Assembly (NCBI GenBank): GCA_947649935.1
Contig: CANSTR010000008.1
Span: forward strand, 1-64,000
DNA length: 64,000 nt
Direction of reading: 5' to 3'
Source of the DNA: an uncultured Clostridia bacterium
GTDB taxonomy: Bacteria > Bacillota > Clostridia > TANB77 > CAG-508
Each line of letters starts with the position of its first letter. Position 1 is the first letter of the stretch. Under the pieces are notes generated by a model. That model was not told the origin of the DNA. It ran no database searches and saw nothing but the letters and a program-made list of their open reading frames with translations. Both the position numbers and the translations under genes were made by a program. Below, piece by piece: positions 47,188-56,062 of this stretch.

Positions 47188-48207
47188 GTGTTTGATATAA
47201 AAAGTATATTGAAAAATACAGTAGTTCACTTGCGAACTGGTTTTAAACTTGCTCTGTTATTCATCATAGGCGCTGCCATCATTTCGTTTCTTATTTTTGT
47301 TGTGTACAGGCCTATGTATAGCGTAACACTAGATGGAGAATTTTTGGGATACACATCAGATAAAAGTGAGTTGCAAAGTAGAATAAGTGAATATGTCAAA
47401 AGTGGAGATAGTCAAAGTGTTGCATTTGTGGAAATGGAAAATTTGCCAGATTATAAAATTTGCTTACTAAAAAAAGGTTTAACAGCAAATGATGATGAAA
47501 TCTTTGGAAATGTCATCAAAACAGGAACTCCTTACTATAAATATTATGCTGTATTAGAAAACGGGGTAGAGAAATGTTATGTTCCAACGTATTTAGAGGC
47601 AGATAGCATTATCAACCAGCTAAAAGAGAAAAATAGTCATAACAAAGATGCAGTTACGTATATGGTAAAATACGATACGGTATTATCGAATTTTACAGAC
47701 ACAGGAACGGCGGTTGCATCACTTTATGTAGAACCACCAGTGAACACAAAAGAACCAGCGACAACAGCAACTGGTAGAAATACGATTGTGTATAAAAATT
47801 CAACCTTAGGTTTAGCAGCGATTCAGCAACCAATTTCTGGAATGATAACATCACGTTTTGGCGTAAGCAGTAGAATTCGTAGGTCAAACCACACGGGTTT
47901 AGACATTGCAGCTTCAACAGGAACGCCGGTCATACCAATTGCTTCAGGAAAAGTCACTTTTTCGGGGCGTAAAGGTTCTTATGGAAATTTAGTCATTGTC
48001 AGTCATGGGAAAAATGCTTCTGGGCAAGCCATCGAATCATGGTATGCACATAATTCCAGATTAAATGTTAATGTAGGAGATAGCGTAAACGAAAACTCAA
48101 TTATTTCGTACGTAGGTTCCACCGGAAACTCAACAGGACCACATCTACATCTAGAAATACGAATCAACGGAAGTCCAGTCAATCCACAAAATTATTTGTA
48201 TAATTAA
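47188..48207 (+). CDS. M23 family metallopeptidase
   Basis: HTGLDIAASTGTPVIPIASGKVTFSGRKGSYGNLVIVSHG; STGPHLHLEIRINGSPVNPQNYL. Confidence 0.92.
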   Translation: MFDIKSILKNTVVHLRTGFKLALLFIIGAAIISFLIFVVYRPMYSVTLDGEFLGYTSDKSELQSRISEYVKSGDSQSVAFVEMENLPDYKICLLKKGLTANDDEIFGNVIKTGTPYYKYYAVLENGVEKCYVPTYLEADSIINQLKEKNSHNKDAVTYMVKYDTVLSNFTDTGTAVASLYVEPPVNTKEPATTATGRNTIVYKNSTLGLAAIQQPISGMITSRFGVSSRIRRSNHTGLDIAASTGTPVIPIASGKVTFSGRKGSYGNLVIVSHGKNASGQAIESWYAHNSRLNVNVGDSVNENSIISYVGSTGNSTGPHLHLEIRINGSPVNPQNYLYN

Positions 48208-48213
48208 AAATAA

Positions 48214-48241
48214 AAAAGGCAGGTTGAAACCTGCCTTTTTG
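48214..48241 (+). terminator. rho-independent terminator
   Basis: AAAAAAGGCAGGTTGAAACCTGCCTTTTT. Confidence 0.85.
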
Positions 48242-48245
48242 TACT

Positions 48246-48270
48246 GTAGGGGCGATTATCAATCGCCCGC
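48246..48270 (+). repeat. REP-like element
   Basis: gtaggggcgattatcaatcgcccgc. Confidence 0.85.
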
Positions 48271-48390
48271 TTTTGTTATTGAAATCTGTAAAATTAATAA
48301 AAATTCCAAAATGTTAATTTCAGTTGCGAAAAATTTAGTCGAGTTTGTCGAAATGTAAGGTTTAATTGACAAAATGCAAGGTAAACATGG

Positions 48391-48457
48391 TAGACAAAAT
48401 AGCAAAAATGTGGTATAATAAAAAATTAGGGGCAATTTTAGAATTGCTCCTGTTTTT
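48391..48457 (+). promoter_or_regulatory. promoter/micro-terminator element (copy e)
   Basis: TAGACA-17-TATAAT then AGGGGCAATTTT-AATTGCTCCT + GTTTTT. Confidence 0.55.
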
Positions 48458-48635
48458 GACTATAAAAATAGAGAACACATTTGAAATGCACTTGTAACAA
48501 AAATGTAATAATCCATGTAAGCATGGCGTCCCTAGAAAAAAGCTGGTTTTGTAATAAAAAAGAGATTTGACTTTTTAATAAAGTTATTATATTAAAGAAA
48601 CAAAGTAAATCAGAAAAAGGAGAATATCGAGGGAT

Positions 48636-51600
48636 ATGGGGAAGTTGAAAAGAAATGCGATTGTGTTTATCACAATTTTTATGCTGTGCCTCCAATTTTG
48701 TTTTCCGTTGGCAGTAAGTTTAGCAAATGAAGCAGTCGATGTTAGTGTTGTGAAGGCTCCAGAGATTGATATTGTTTTGGCGAAGTCGAAAACAAAAGTG
48801 GACGTTAGTTCTTTTGAGGAGGATTTGAAGAAAGAATTAGTTAAACAAGGCATTGCGACAGACCGAGTTAAGATTAATGCCGTTGAGGCAGTGGAAGCCA
48901 ATATTCAAGATTCGTTTACGTGGGAAACAGATGTGGCATCTAGCATAGGAAGCATCGAAATTACGAATCACGGACAAAATATTGTGATGAAGGGAAACAA
49001 GAAAAATCCCGGCAAAAATGCCATTTGGATGATTCCAGAAAAGGAGCAGGAACAAGAAATCCAATTTGATTATTCAGTAGATTTTGGTGATAGCTTTAAT
49101 GCAGCAGGCATGTTGCTTCGCGTCAAACAAACTGGCGATACGTTAACTGGCTATATGCTAAGTTTGAATAAATCTAATAAAACTTGGTATTCGACTGCAG
49201 GTAAAAAATATGGTGCCATTTGGAAATTTACTTATAAAATAGGAACCAATACGACGAACATGACGAAAACTTTTGTGCAAGGGCTTGATATTAACACAAC
49301 TGGAACCTTGAATATTAAGTCAACGGATATGGAAATCATCATTTCTGGTGGTGGTTTGAAAGCGCCAGTGAAATATACGATGGATACAGAATACGGCTAC
49401 GGATTTGGATTCTTTTCCGACCACTATTCGCATAATTGTAGCAGAATCGGAGCTTTTACATTGGGCAACATCAAGCTAAAAACAACGACAGTCAAAAAGT
49501 TTAAGGAAGTTTTGAGCAATCCAGAATGGAGAGATAATTCGATTCGAGTTCTTGTGAATGTAGATGATACGAAAAATGAAGAATTGGAAGATAAAAATTC
49601 GTTAGCTGCCATACAATCTGGATTGATAAATGAGGAGATTCATCCAATTTTTTGGGGAACCGATAAAAACGAAGAGCAATCCAAAAAAGTAATCGAAGGA
49701 AATAATGGCAAAGGAACTTTTGTGGATAACACAGATTACGAAAAAGCAATTGAGGAAACAGTAAAATACATCAAAAGTTTGTTGGATAAATCGGAAACAT
49801 CGCAATATGCTTTGGTGGGCGAAAATGTAGATTTAAAAGTAACGCCAGAAAGTGCCAAAACCAATACCATTACGCCAGAGTACCCAAATGGAAAATGGAA
49901 AGTAAATCACGATTACGAATATTTCGAAAACAATTTGGGGCAGTTTGAAAAAAGCGGAAAATACATGTCAGATTTGGCGTTAGACTTTGATAAAACAGGT
50001 CGTTATGAATTGTTATATGAAGATGGAAGTACAATTTCCAAATATGTTTATGTGCATCGAAAACCAGTTGCCAATTTTAGTGTAGCGCAAACAGGAAGCA
50101 ATGTGACATTGACCAGTACGTCTTATGATTTGGATTCCTATTCTAAAAATAATGGAATTGCAGAGGAAGAATGGCAATATAAAAAAGTTGGAGAATCCAG
50201 CTGGACGCCTGGAAAGCTAGTTGATATCCAGGCAGATGAAGTTTATATGATTCAATTAAGAGTTAAGGATTTTCAAGAAACGTGGAGCAATCCAGCGACA
50301 AAATATATAACATACAGCGCTGATAGTACAGATTCTACACCAATAGCTAACTTTATGATAAAAAATTCGACGGCGTCAAAATATGAAACATTGCAAGTAG
50401 AAGATACGTCGTATGACCCAGCAGGGCTTAGTATAACAAGCAGAGTTTGGAAAGTGAAGAAAGACGGAAATGTGCTATACACAGGAGAAACGCCGTTAAC
50501 CAATTATCAAGATTATGCAGTAGGAACATACACAATGAGTTTAGTTGTAACAAATCAGGCGGGAAAAAGTTCGGAGGAATTTTCGAGAACATTTTACTTG
50601 ACAGGTGATACAATTGCACCACAAGTAACAGCAACTCCGGAAAAAGCTGATTGGACAAACAAAGCTGTAAACGTTGAATTAAAATTTACGGACAAAGGCG
50701 GAAGTGGATTCAAAGGATATCAAGCAGTTATTACAGACAGCAAAGAACCTTTGGATGTGTGGGGCGAGTTGATTTTGAAGGAAAATGACACCGTAACAAT
50801 CGACACAGAAGGCGAAAAATATTTGCATGTCAGAGGACAGGATAATGCTGGAAATGTTAGTAAAGAAGCCGTTTTTGGACCATACAAAATCGATTTGACC
50901 AAGCCAGGAATTGACAGCATTGTGCCAGAAAAGAAAGATTGGACGAATGAGTCAATCACGATTAGCGTGACTTTTTCCGATAAAGGTGGAAGCGGATTTT
51001 CAGGTTACAAATATGCCATTACAACCGAAAAAACAACGCCAGATGCATGGAGCGAAATTGTGAAAGAAGATAAGGCAAAGCTTACGATTTCTGGCGAAGC
51101 AGAATCTTATTTGCATGTCATCACATACGACAATGCTGGAAATGCAAGCGAAGAAGGCGTGTATGGACCATATCAAGTGGATAAAACGTCGCCAGAGGTA
51201 GAAGTAACGCCAAGTTTTGCTGATTGGACAAACAAGCCGGTAACGGTTGATGTGAAATGGTCGGATAAAGGCGGAAGCAATTTGCAGAAATATCAATATT
51301 CTGTGACCAATAGTGGTGTGATACCAGAAGAGTGGCAACATGAGGTGGTTGGAGAATCACAGCCAATTGTAATTGAGGCAGAAGGTGAGAATTATTTGCA
51401 TATTACAGGTTGCGATAATGCTGGAAATGAGAGCCCTAACAATATTTTTGGAAAATATAAACTTGATTTTACATTGCCTGAATTATTAGGCGAAGATGAA
51501 GTGAATTCTGGTACGAATGTGAAATCAATCAAATTTGTGGCAAAAGATGAATTGTCTGGAGTTAGCAAATTTGTGGTGAATGGAACAGAAGTAAGTGGTA

Positions 51601-52505
51601 CAGAATTTATTGCGACAAGCAATGGCGATTACCAATTCGAAATTACGGACCAAGCAGGAAATGTGTTGACTAAAAATGTGAGCATTCATAATATAGAAAA
51701 AGAAAAACCTAAAGTATATACAATTACGTATTATTATTGCGAAGGAATTGAGAATCCAAATCCAAAGCAATATACAAGTGAGAGTGAAAAAATTACATTG
51801 CAACCAGTGAAAAAAGATGGTTTTCTATTTAAAGGCTGGTATGCGGATAAAGATTTCCAAAATAAAGTAACGCAAATTAATCCAGAAATAGCGAAAAATG
51901 TGGAATTATATGCGTTATGGGATGAAATATTGTATGTGAAATCCAAGGTTTATCCAGTAAAAGAGGAAGAAAAAACACCAAGTTTTTATGATGTACCAAA
52001 GGGAACAACGGTTGCAGAGTTTTTGGAAAATGTTGAAACAAATGCAATTACCATAGAAATTTATAGTCCTGAAGATGTAAAATTGGGAGATGATAAATTG
52101 GTGGAAAATGCCTCTGGTTTGGTGGCACAAAAGAATGAGCAACAGAAGGAATACAAAATTTATTTGAAAGAAGACAAGGGAGAGGAACCACCGACAGAAG
52201 AACCGAAAGAAGATGAAAACAAGAAAGACGAATTGCCAAAGGATGAGCCCTCGAAAGAAGAACCAAAACCAGAAGAAAGCCCAAAGGTTGATACGAACTC
52301 AAATAATACGACAAAAAATGAAAATCAGAACAACAATACAAACGGAAATAAAACAATTTTTACTAGAGCAAGCAAAGAAAGATTTCCAAGTATATTGCCT
52401 TACACGGGGCATAAATATCGATTAGATTTATTGGTGGGAGTATGCATTCTACTGATTTTGAAAATTGTTTTTGCAAGTGTGCTTAGACCGAAAGGAAAGC
52501 ACTAA
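48636..52505 (+). CDS. large LPXTG-like surface protein with repeated Ig-like modules
   Basis: Signal; three DKGGSG...LHVxxxDNAGNxS modules; ...GFLFKGWYADKDF...LYALWDE repeat; C-term LPYTG + TM + RPKGKH. Confidence 0.85.
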   Translation: MGKLKRNAIVFITIFMLCLQFCFPLAVSLANEAVDVSVVKAPEIDIVLAKSKTKVDVSSFEEDLKKELVKQGIATDRVKINAVEAVEANIQDSFTWETDVASSIGSIEITNHGQNIVMKGNKKNPGKNAIWMIPEKEQEQEIQFDYSVDFGDSFNAAGMLLRVKQTGDTLTGYMLSLNKSNKTWYSTAGKKYGAIWKFTYKIGTNTTNMTKTFVQGLDINTTGTLNIKSTDMEIIISGGGLKAPVKYTMDTEYGYGFGFFSDHYSHNCSRIGAFTLGNIKLKTTTVKKFKEVLSNPEWRDNSIRVLVNVDDTKNEELEDKNSLAAIQSGLINEEIHPIFWGTDKNEEQSKKVIEGNNGKGTFVDNTDYEKAIEETVKYIKSLLDKSETSQYALVGENVDLKVTPESAKTNTITPEYPNGKWKVNHDYEYFENNLGQFEKSGKYMSDLALDFDKTGRYELLYEDGSTISKYVYVHRKPVANFSVAQTGSNVTLTSTSYDLDSYSKNNGIAEEEWQYKKVGESSWTPGKLVDIQADEVYMIQLRVKDFQETWSNPATKYITYSADSTDSTPIANFMIKNSTASKYETLQVEDTSYDPAGLSITSRVWKVKKDGNVLYTGETPLTNYQDYAVGTYTMSLVVTNQAGKSSEEFSRTFYLTGDTIAPQVTATPEKADWTNKAVNVELKFTDKGGSGFKGYQAVITDSKEPLDVWGELILKENDTVTIDTEGEKYLHVRGQDNAGNVSKEAVFGPYKIDLTKPGIDSIVPEKKDWTNESITISVTFSDKGGSGFSGYKYAITTEKTTPDAWSEIVKEDKAKLTISGEAESYLHVITYDNAGNASEEGVYGPYQVDKTSPEVEVTPSFADWTNKPVTVDVKWSDKGGSNLQKYQYSVTNSGVIPEEWQHEVVGESQPIVIEAEGENYLHITGCDNAGNESPNNIFGKYKLDFTLPELLGEDEVNSGTNVKSIKFVAKDELSGVSKFVVNGTEVSGTEFIATSNGDYQFEITDQAGNVLTKNVSIHNIEKEKPKVYTITYYYCEGIENPNPKQYTSESEKITLQPVKKDGFLFKGWYADKDFQNKVTQINPEIAKNVELYALWDEILYVKSKVYPVKEEEKTPSFYDVPKGTTVAEFLENVETNAITIEIYSPEDVKLGDDKLVENASGLVAQKNEQQKEYKIYLKEDKGEEPPTEEPKEDENKKDELPKDEPSKEEPKPEESPKVDTNSNNTTKNENQNNNTNGNKTIFTRASKERFPSILPYTGHKYRLDLLVGVCILLILKIVFASVLRPKGKH

Positions 52506-52512
52506 ATGACGC

Positions 52513-52546
52513 TAAAAAGAGCAAACGAGGCGGTTTGCTCTTTTGT
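52513..52546. terminator. bidirectional terminator
   Basis: AAAAGAGCAAACgaggcgGTTTGCTCTTTT. Confidence 0.85.
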
Positions 52547-52549
52547 CGT

Positions 52550-53905
52550 TTATTTTGCCAATTCATAAATGGCTTCTGCATAAATTTTGCTGGATAAAAT
52601 CAAAGCGTCAATATCCATAAATTCGTCCACTTGATGGCACATATCTTTTTGGTTTGGCATGTTGGCTCCAAAGGCAACCATGTTTGGAAAAGCTCTGGCA
52701 AAAGTTCCACCACCAATGGCGATTGGCTTAAGATTTTGATGTGTTTTTTCATTGAAGATTTTCGTCAAAGTTTGCACCAAATAGCCATCTTTTGGCACAT
52801 ATAAAGGTGCTTGCTCAGAAGTGAATTTTATCTCAATGTCTGGAAAGATTTCTGCCAGCGTTTCAAACTTTGTTTTAATTTCTTCAAGCAAAGTTGTGAC
52901 AGGCACTCTCAAGTTGAATCCGATTTCTAAGCGATTATTTTTGTAGTCGATAAATCCAACATTGGAAGTCAAAATACCTGATTCGTCTTCAATTTTCGTA
53001 TCAGAAAAGAATTTTGGACTGTGAATGTTAAACAAATCAAGCTCATAAAGTTTGCGAAGAAATGTGTATTCATTTTCAAGCAAATTTTTATCCAAATTGG
53101 CATTTAAAAATTCGACCAATTTTGTAATGGCGTTTTCACCTAAATCGGGATGGGCCGCATGAGCAGCAGTTCCAGTAAATTCAAACTTTTGGACGTCGCC
53201 AGACGTTTTATCTTTTAAAGTAATGGAGCAATATTTTGGTACAACATTCAAAGCATTATGGTTGCAATCAATGTCCAAAATTTCCTGATTTGGAATCGAA
53301 AAAGGATGAGTAAGGCGAATAGACAACATGCCTTTTTCCGCATAAATGCAGGGAAAATCTGCATCAGGGCTAAAGCCAATGGAAGGCGTTTCTTCACCAA
53401 TTTTTTTGTAATAGTGAATGCATTTCCAATCTTCTTCTTCATTCAAACCTAAAATTAAACGCACGCGTTTATTCAACTTTTCGCCAGAATCCAAGATTGC
53501 TTTCATGGCATACAAGCTTGCTACAACGGGACCTTTGTCGTCAATCGAGCCGCGTCCATAAATTTTGTTTTCGCGAATTTGAGCCTCAAAAGGTGGTGAA
53601 GACCAGCCGTCTTCCAATTTTGCTGGAACAACATCCAAGTGCCCAACGATTCCAACCATTTCTTCCCCTTCACCGAATTCGATGTAGCCACAATAGCCAT
53701 CTAAATTTTTCGTTCGGAAACCTAATTTTTCGGCAAGACTTAAAGTATAGTCTAGCGCATTTTTGCACGCTTCACCAAAAGGCATACCAGCATCATTTGT
53801 TTGCGTGGAAACACTTGGGAATTCAATCAATTCGCTAACCGTTTGAAGCATATCATCTTTTAAATTTTCAATTACTTTATCGAACATAAAAACCTCCTTG
53901 TTCAT
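52550..53905 (-). CDS. M20 family dipeptidase (PepV-like)
   Basis: VGIVGHLDVVPAKLEDGWSSPPFEAQIRENKIYGRGSIDDKGPVVASLYAMKAI. Confidence 0.9.
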   Translation of the reverse strand: MNKEVFMFDKVIENLKDDMLQTVSELIEFPSVSTQTNDAGMPFGEACKNALDYTLSLAEKLGFRTKNLDGYCGYIEFGEGEEMVGIVGHLDVVPAKLEDGWSSPPFEAQIRENKIYGRGSIDDKGPVVASLYAMKAILDSGEKLNKRVRLILGLNEEEDWKCIHYYKKIGEETPSIGFSPDADFPCIYAEKGMLSIRLTHPFSIPNQEILDIDCNHNALNVVPKYCSITLKDKTSGDVQKFEFTGTAAHAAHPDLGENAITKLVEFLNANLDKNLLENEYTFLRKLYELDLFNIHSPKFFSDTKIEDESGILTSNVGFIDYKNNRLEIGFNLRVPVTTLLEEIKTKFETLAEIFPDIEIKFTSEQAPLYVPKDGYLVQTLTKIFNEKTHQNLKPIAIGGGTFARAFPNMVAFGANMPNQKDMCHQVDEFMDIDALILSSKIYAEAIYELAK

Positions 53906-54040
53906 ATTATGATAAATTTATCATGGTGTGAAAGAGAAGTCAAGTGTAAAAAAATTAAAAATCTGACCGCTCGTTCTATTCCATTTTGAGAAAATATAGT
54001 ATATAATAACAACGTAAAAATGAGAATGAGGGGAAAATTT

Positions 54041-54970
54041 ATGAAAATAGGATTTGTTTTTCCAGGGCAAGGCGCGCAAAGTGTTGGCATGGGAAAAGAT
54101 TTATACGAAGCATATGACGAAGTAAAACAAGTATACGAAAAGGCGCGCGAAATTTCTGGGATAGATATTGCAAAAATAACGTTTGAAGGACCAGAAGCGG
54201 AATTGTTTCAGACGAAAAATACACAACTTGCTATTTTGACAATGAGTGTGGCGATTCTAGAAGTTTTGAAAAAAAATGGAATTATGCCAGAATATACGGC
54301 TGGTTTGAGTCTTGGAGAATATTCTGCGTTGTATTGCGCAGAAGCATTTGATTTTGAAACAGTCATAAAAGTAGTCAAAAAACGTGGCGAACTGATGCAA
54401 GAATTGGTGCCAAATGGCGATTGGGCAATGGCAGCCATCATGGGCTTAGAAGACGAAAAAGTAGAAGAAATTTGCAAAACAGTAACCGATGGATTTGTCG
54501 TGCCAGCGAATTTCAACTGCCCAGGGCAAGTGGCAATTTCAGGCGAGAGAAATGCCGTGATGCTTGCGATGGAAAAAATGAAAGAAGCAGGCGCACGAAA
54601 ATGCGTTGAGCTGAAAACTGCAGGACCATTCCATACAGCGAAATTGCAAGAGGCAGCCAGTGCTTTAGAAAAGGTCTTGGAAGATGTGGAAATACAAAAT
54701 CCTAAAATTTCAGTGATCAAAAATATCGATGCAAAACCATATTTGGAAAGCGATAATAAGCAAGAAATTTTAGCTAAACATGTCGTCAACCCAGTTCGAT
54801 TTTCAGATACCATAAAATATATGATTGCAAATGGGGTAGACACATTTGTTGAAATCGGACCTGGAAAAGTGTTAACAGGTTTTGTAAAAAAGGTAAATAA
54901 AGACGTAAAATTAATCAACATTAATAATGTAGAAACATTAGAAAATGCAATCAAAGAATTGCAAATGTAG
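54041..54970 (+). CDS. fabD: malonyl CoA-ACP transacylase
   Basis: MKIGFVFPGQGAQSVGMGKDL; GLSLGEYSALYCA; stop TAG inside REP head. Confidence 0.95.
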   Translation: MKIGFVFPGQGAQSVGMGKDLYEAYDEVKQVYEKAREISGIDIAKITFEGPEAELFQTKNTQLAILTMSVAILEVLKKNGIMPEYTAGLSLGEYSALYCAEAFDFETVIKVVKKRGELMQELVPNGDWAMAAIMGLEDEKVEEICKTVTDGFVVPANFNCPGQVAISGERNAVMLAMEKMKEAGARKCVELKTAGPFHTAKLQEAASALEKVLEDVEIQNPKISVIKNIDAKPYLESDNKQEILAKHVVNPVRFSDTIKYMIANGVDTFVEIGPGKVLTGFVKKVNKDVKLININNVETLENAIKELQM

Positions 54971-55096
54971 GGGCGATTATCAATCGCCCGCCTATAACGG
55001 AAAACACAATGGTAGGGGACACGGGGTACCATGCCCAATAAACCAAAATAATATGAAAATTATTGCAAATGTAGGGGGTCAATGCCCACATTGACC
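54967..55096 (+). repeat. three REP-like elements
   Basis: 54967-54991 gtaggggcgattatcaatcgcccgc; 55012-55036 gtaggggacacggggtaccatgccc; 55071-55096 gtagggggtcaatgcccacattgacc. Confidence 0.85.
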
Positions 55097-55122
55097 GAGG
55101 CAAAATAAAAGGAGGTCAAAAA

Positions 55123-55866
55123 ATGAAAAATGGAAAAACAGCCCTAATAACAGGTGCAGCGCGTGGAATTGGAAAGGAAATTGCTTTAAAATTAGCAAAA
55201 GAAGGCTATGATGTAGCCATCAATTATCGAACCATGAACGAGGAATTGGAAAATTTGAAGGCACAAATCGAAAGCGATTTTGGCGTAAAATGCGCGTTAG
55301 TGCAAGGTGATGTTGCTAAATTTGAAGATGCTGAAAAAATGGTCAATGAAACCAAAGAGCAACTCGAAAAAATCGATGTTTTGGTCAATAATGCAGGCAT
55401 CACAAAAGATGGTTTGCTGATGAGAATGCCAAAAGAGGATTTTGAAAACGTAGTAAACATTAATTTAGTTGGAACGTTTAATGTAACAAGAAATGTCATT
55501 CCACTTATGGTAAAGCAAAAATCAGGAAGAATTATCAATATTTCATCTGTTGTAGGCGTTGCTGGTAATGCTGGGCAAACGAATTATTCTGCCTCAAAAG
55601 CAGGAATTATTGGTTTTACGAAAAGTTTAGCAAGAGAAGTGGCGAGTCGAAATATTTTGGTAAACGCAGTGGCGCCAGGTTTCATAGCGACAGACATGAC
55701 CAATGTTTTGACAGACGCACAAAAAGAAGGCATCAATAGCCAAATTCCGCTTAAAAGAATGGGAACCGCCACAGATGTAGCAAATCTAGTAAATTTTCTT
55801 GCATCGGAAGAGGCATCTTACATCACAGGTCAAATCATCAACGTAGATGGCGGCATGGTAATGTAG
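55123..55866 (+). CDS. fabG: 3-oxoacyl-ACP reductase
   Basis: TALITGAARGIGKEIALKLA; LVNNAGIT; YSASKAG; stop TAG inside REP head. Confidence 0.94.
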   Translation: MKNGKTALITGAARGIGKEIALKLAKEGYDVAINYRTMNEELENLKAQIESDFGVKCALVQGDVAKFEDAEKMVNETKEQLEKIDVLVNNAGITKDGLLMRMPKEDFENVVNINLVGTFNVTRNVIPLMVKQKSGRIINISSVVGVAGNAGQTNYSASKAGIIGFTKSLAREVASRNILVNAVAPGFIATDMTNVLTDAQKEGINSQIPLKRMGTATDVANLVNFLASEEASYITGQIINVDGGMVM

Positions 55867-55888
55867 GGGTCGATGCCCACATCGACCC
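55863..55888 (+). repeat. REP-like element
   Basis: gtaggggtcgatgcccacatcgaccc. Confidence 0.85.
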
Positions 55889-55907
55889 AAAACGTCCATA
55901 ACCTTCT

Positions 55908-55966
55908 ATTATATCACATTTTTAATATTTTGTCAAGTTGACAGAAATACGAAAATGTGTTATAAT
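55908..55966. promoter_or_regulatory. symmetric bidirectional promoter
   Basis: minus TTGACA-17-TATAAT (55936-55908) and plus TTGACA-17-TATAAT (55938-55966) separated by 1 bp. Confidence 0.7.
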
Positions 55967-55988
55967 AAAAGATTAGGCGTAAATTGCG

Positions 55989-56013
55989 GTAGGGGGCACA
56001 GTGCACCGTGCCC
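55989..56013 (+). repeat. REP-like element
   Basis: gtagggggcacagtgcaccgtgccc. Confidence 0.85.
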
Positions 56014-56062
56014 GTACAAATATAATGTAGATATTAGGATAATAAAAAGAAAGGAAATGAAA

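Noticed and set aside
48470-48630. c-di-GMP riboswitch upstream of the large surface protein (GGDEF gene nearby)
   Set aside because: I could not find the conserved GEMM core; only a small CCATGtaagCATGG hairpin is evident.
54208-55038. 276-aa minus-strand ORF opposite fabD
   Set aside because: Fully antisense to a clear fabD and composed of reverse-complement codons; no independent support.
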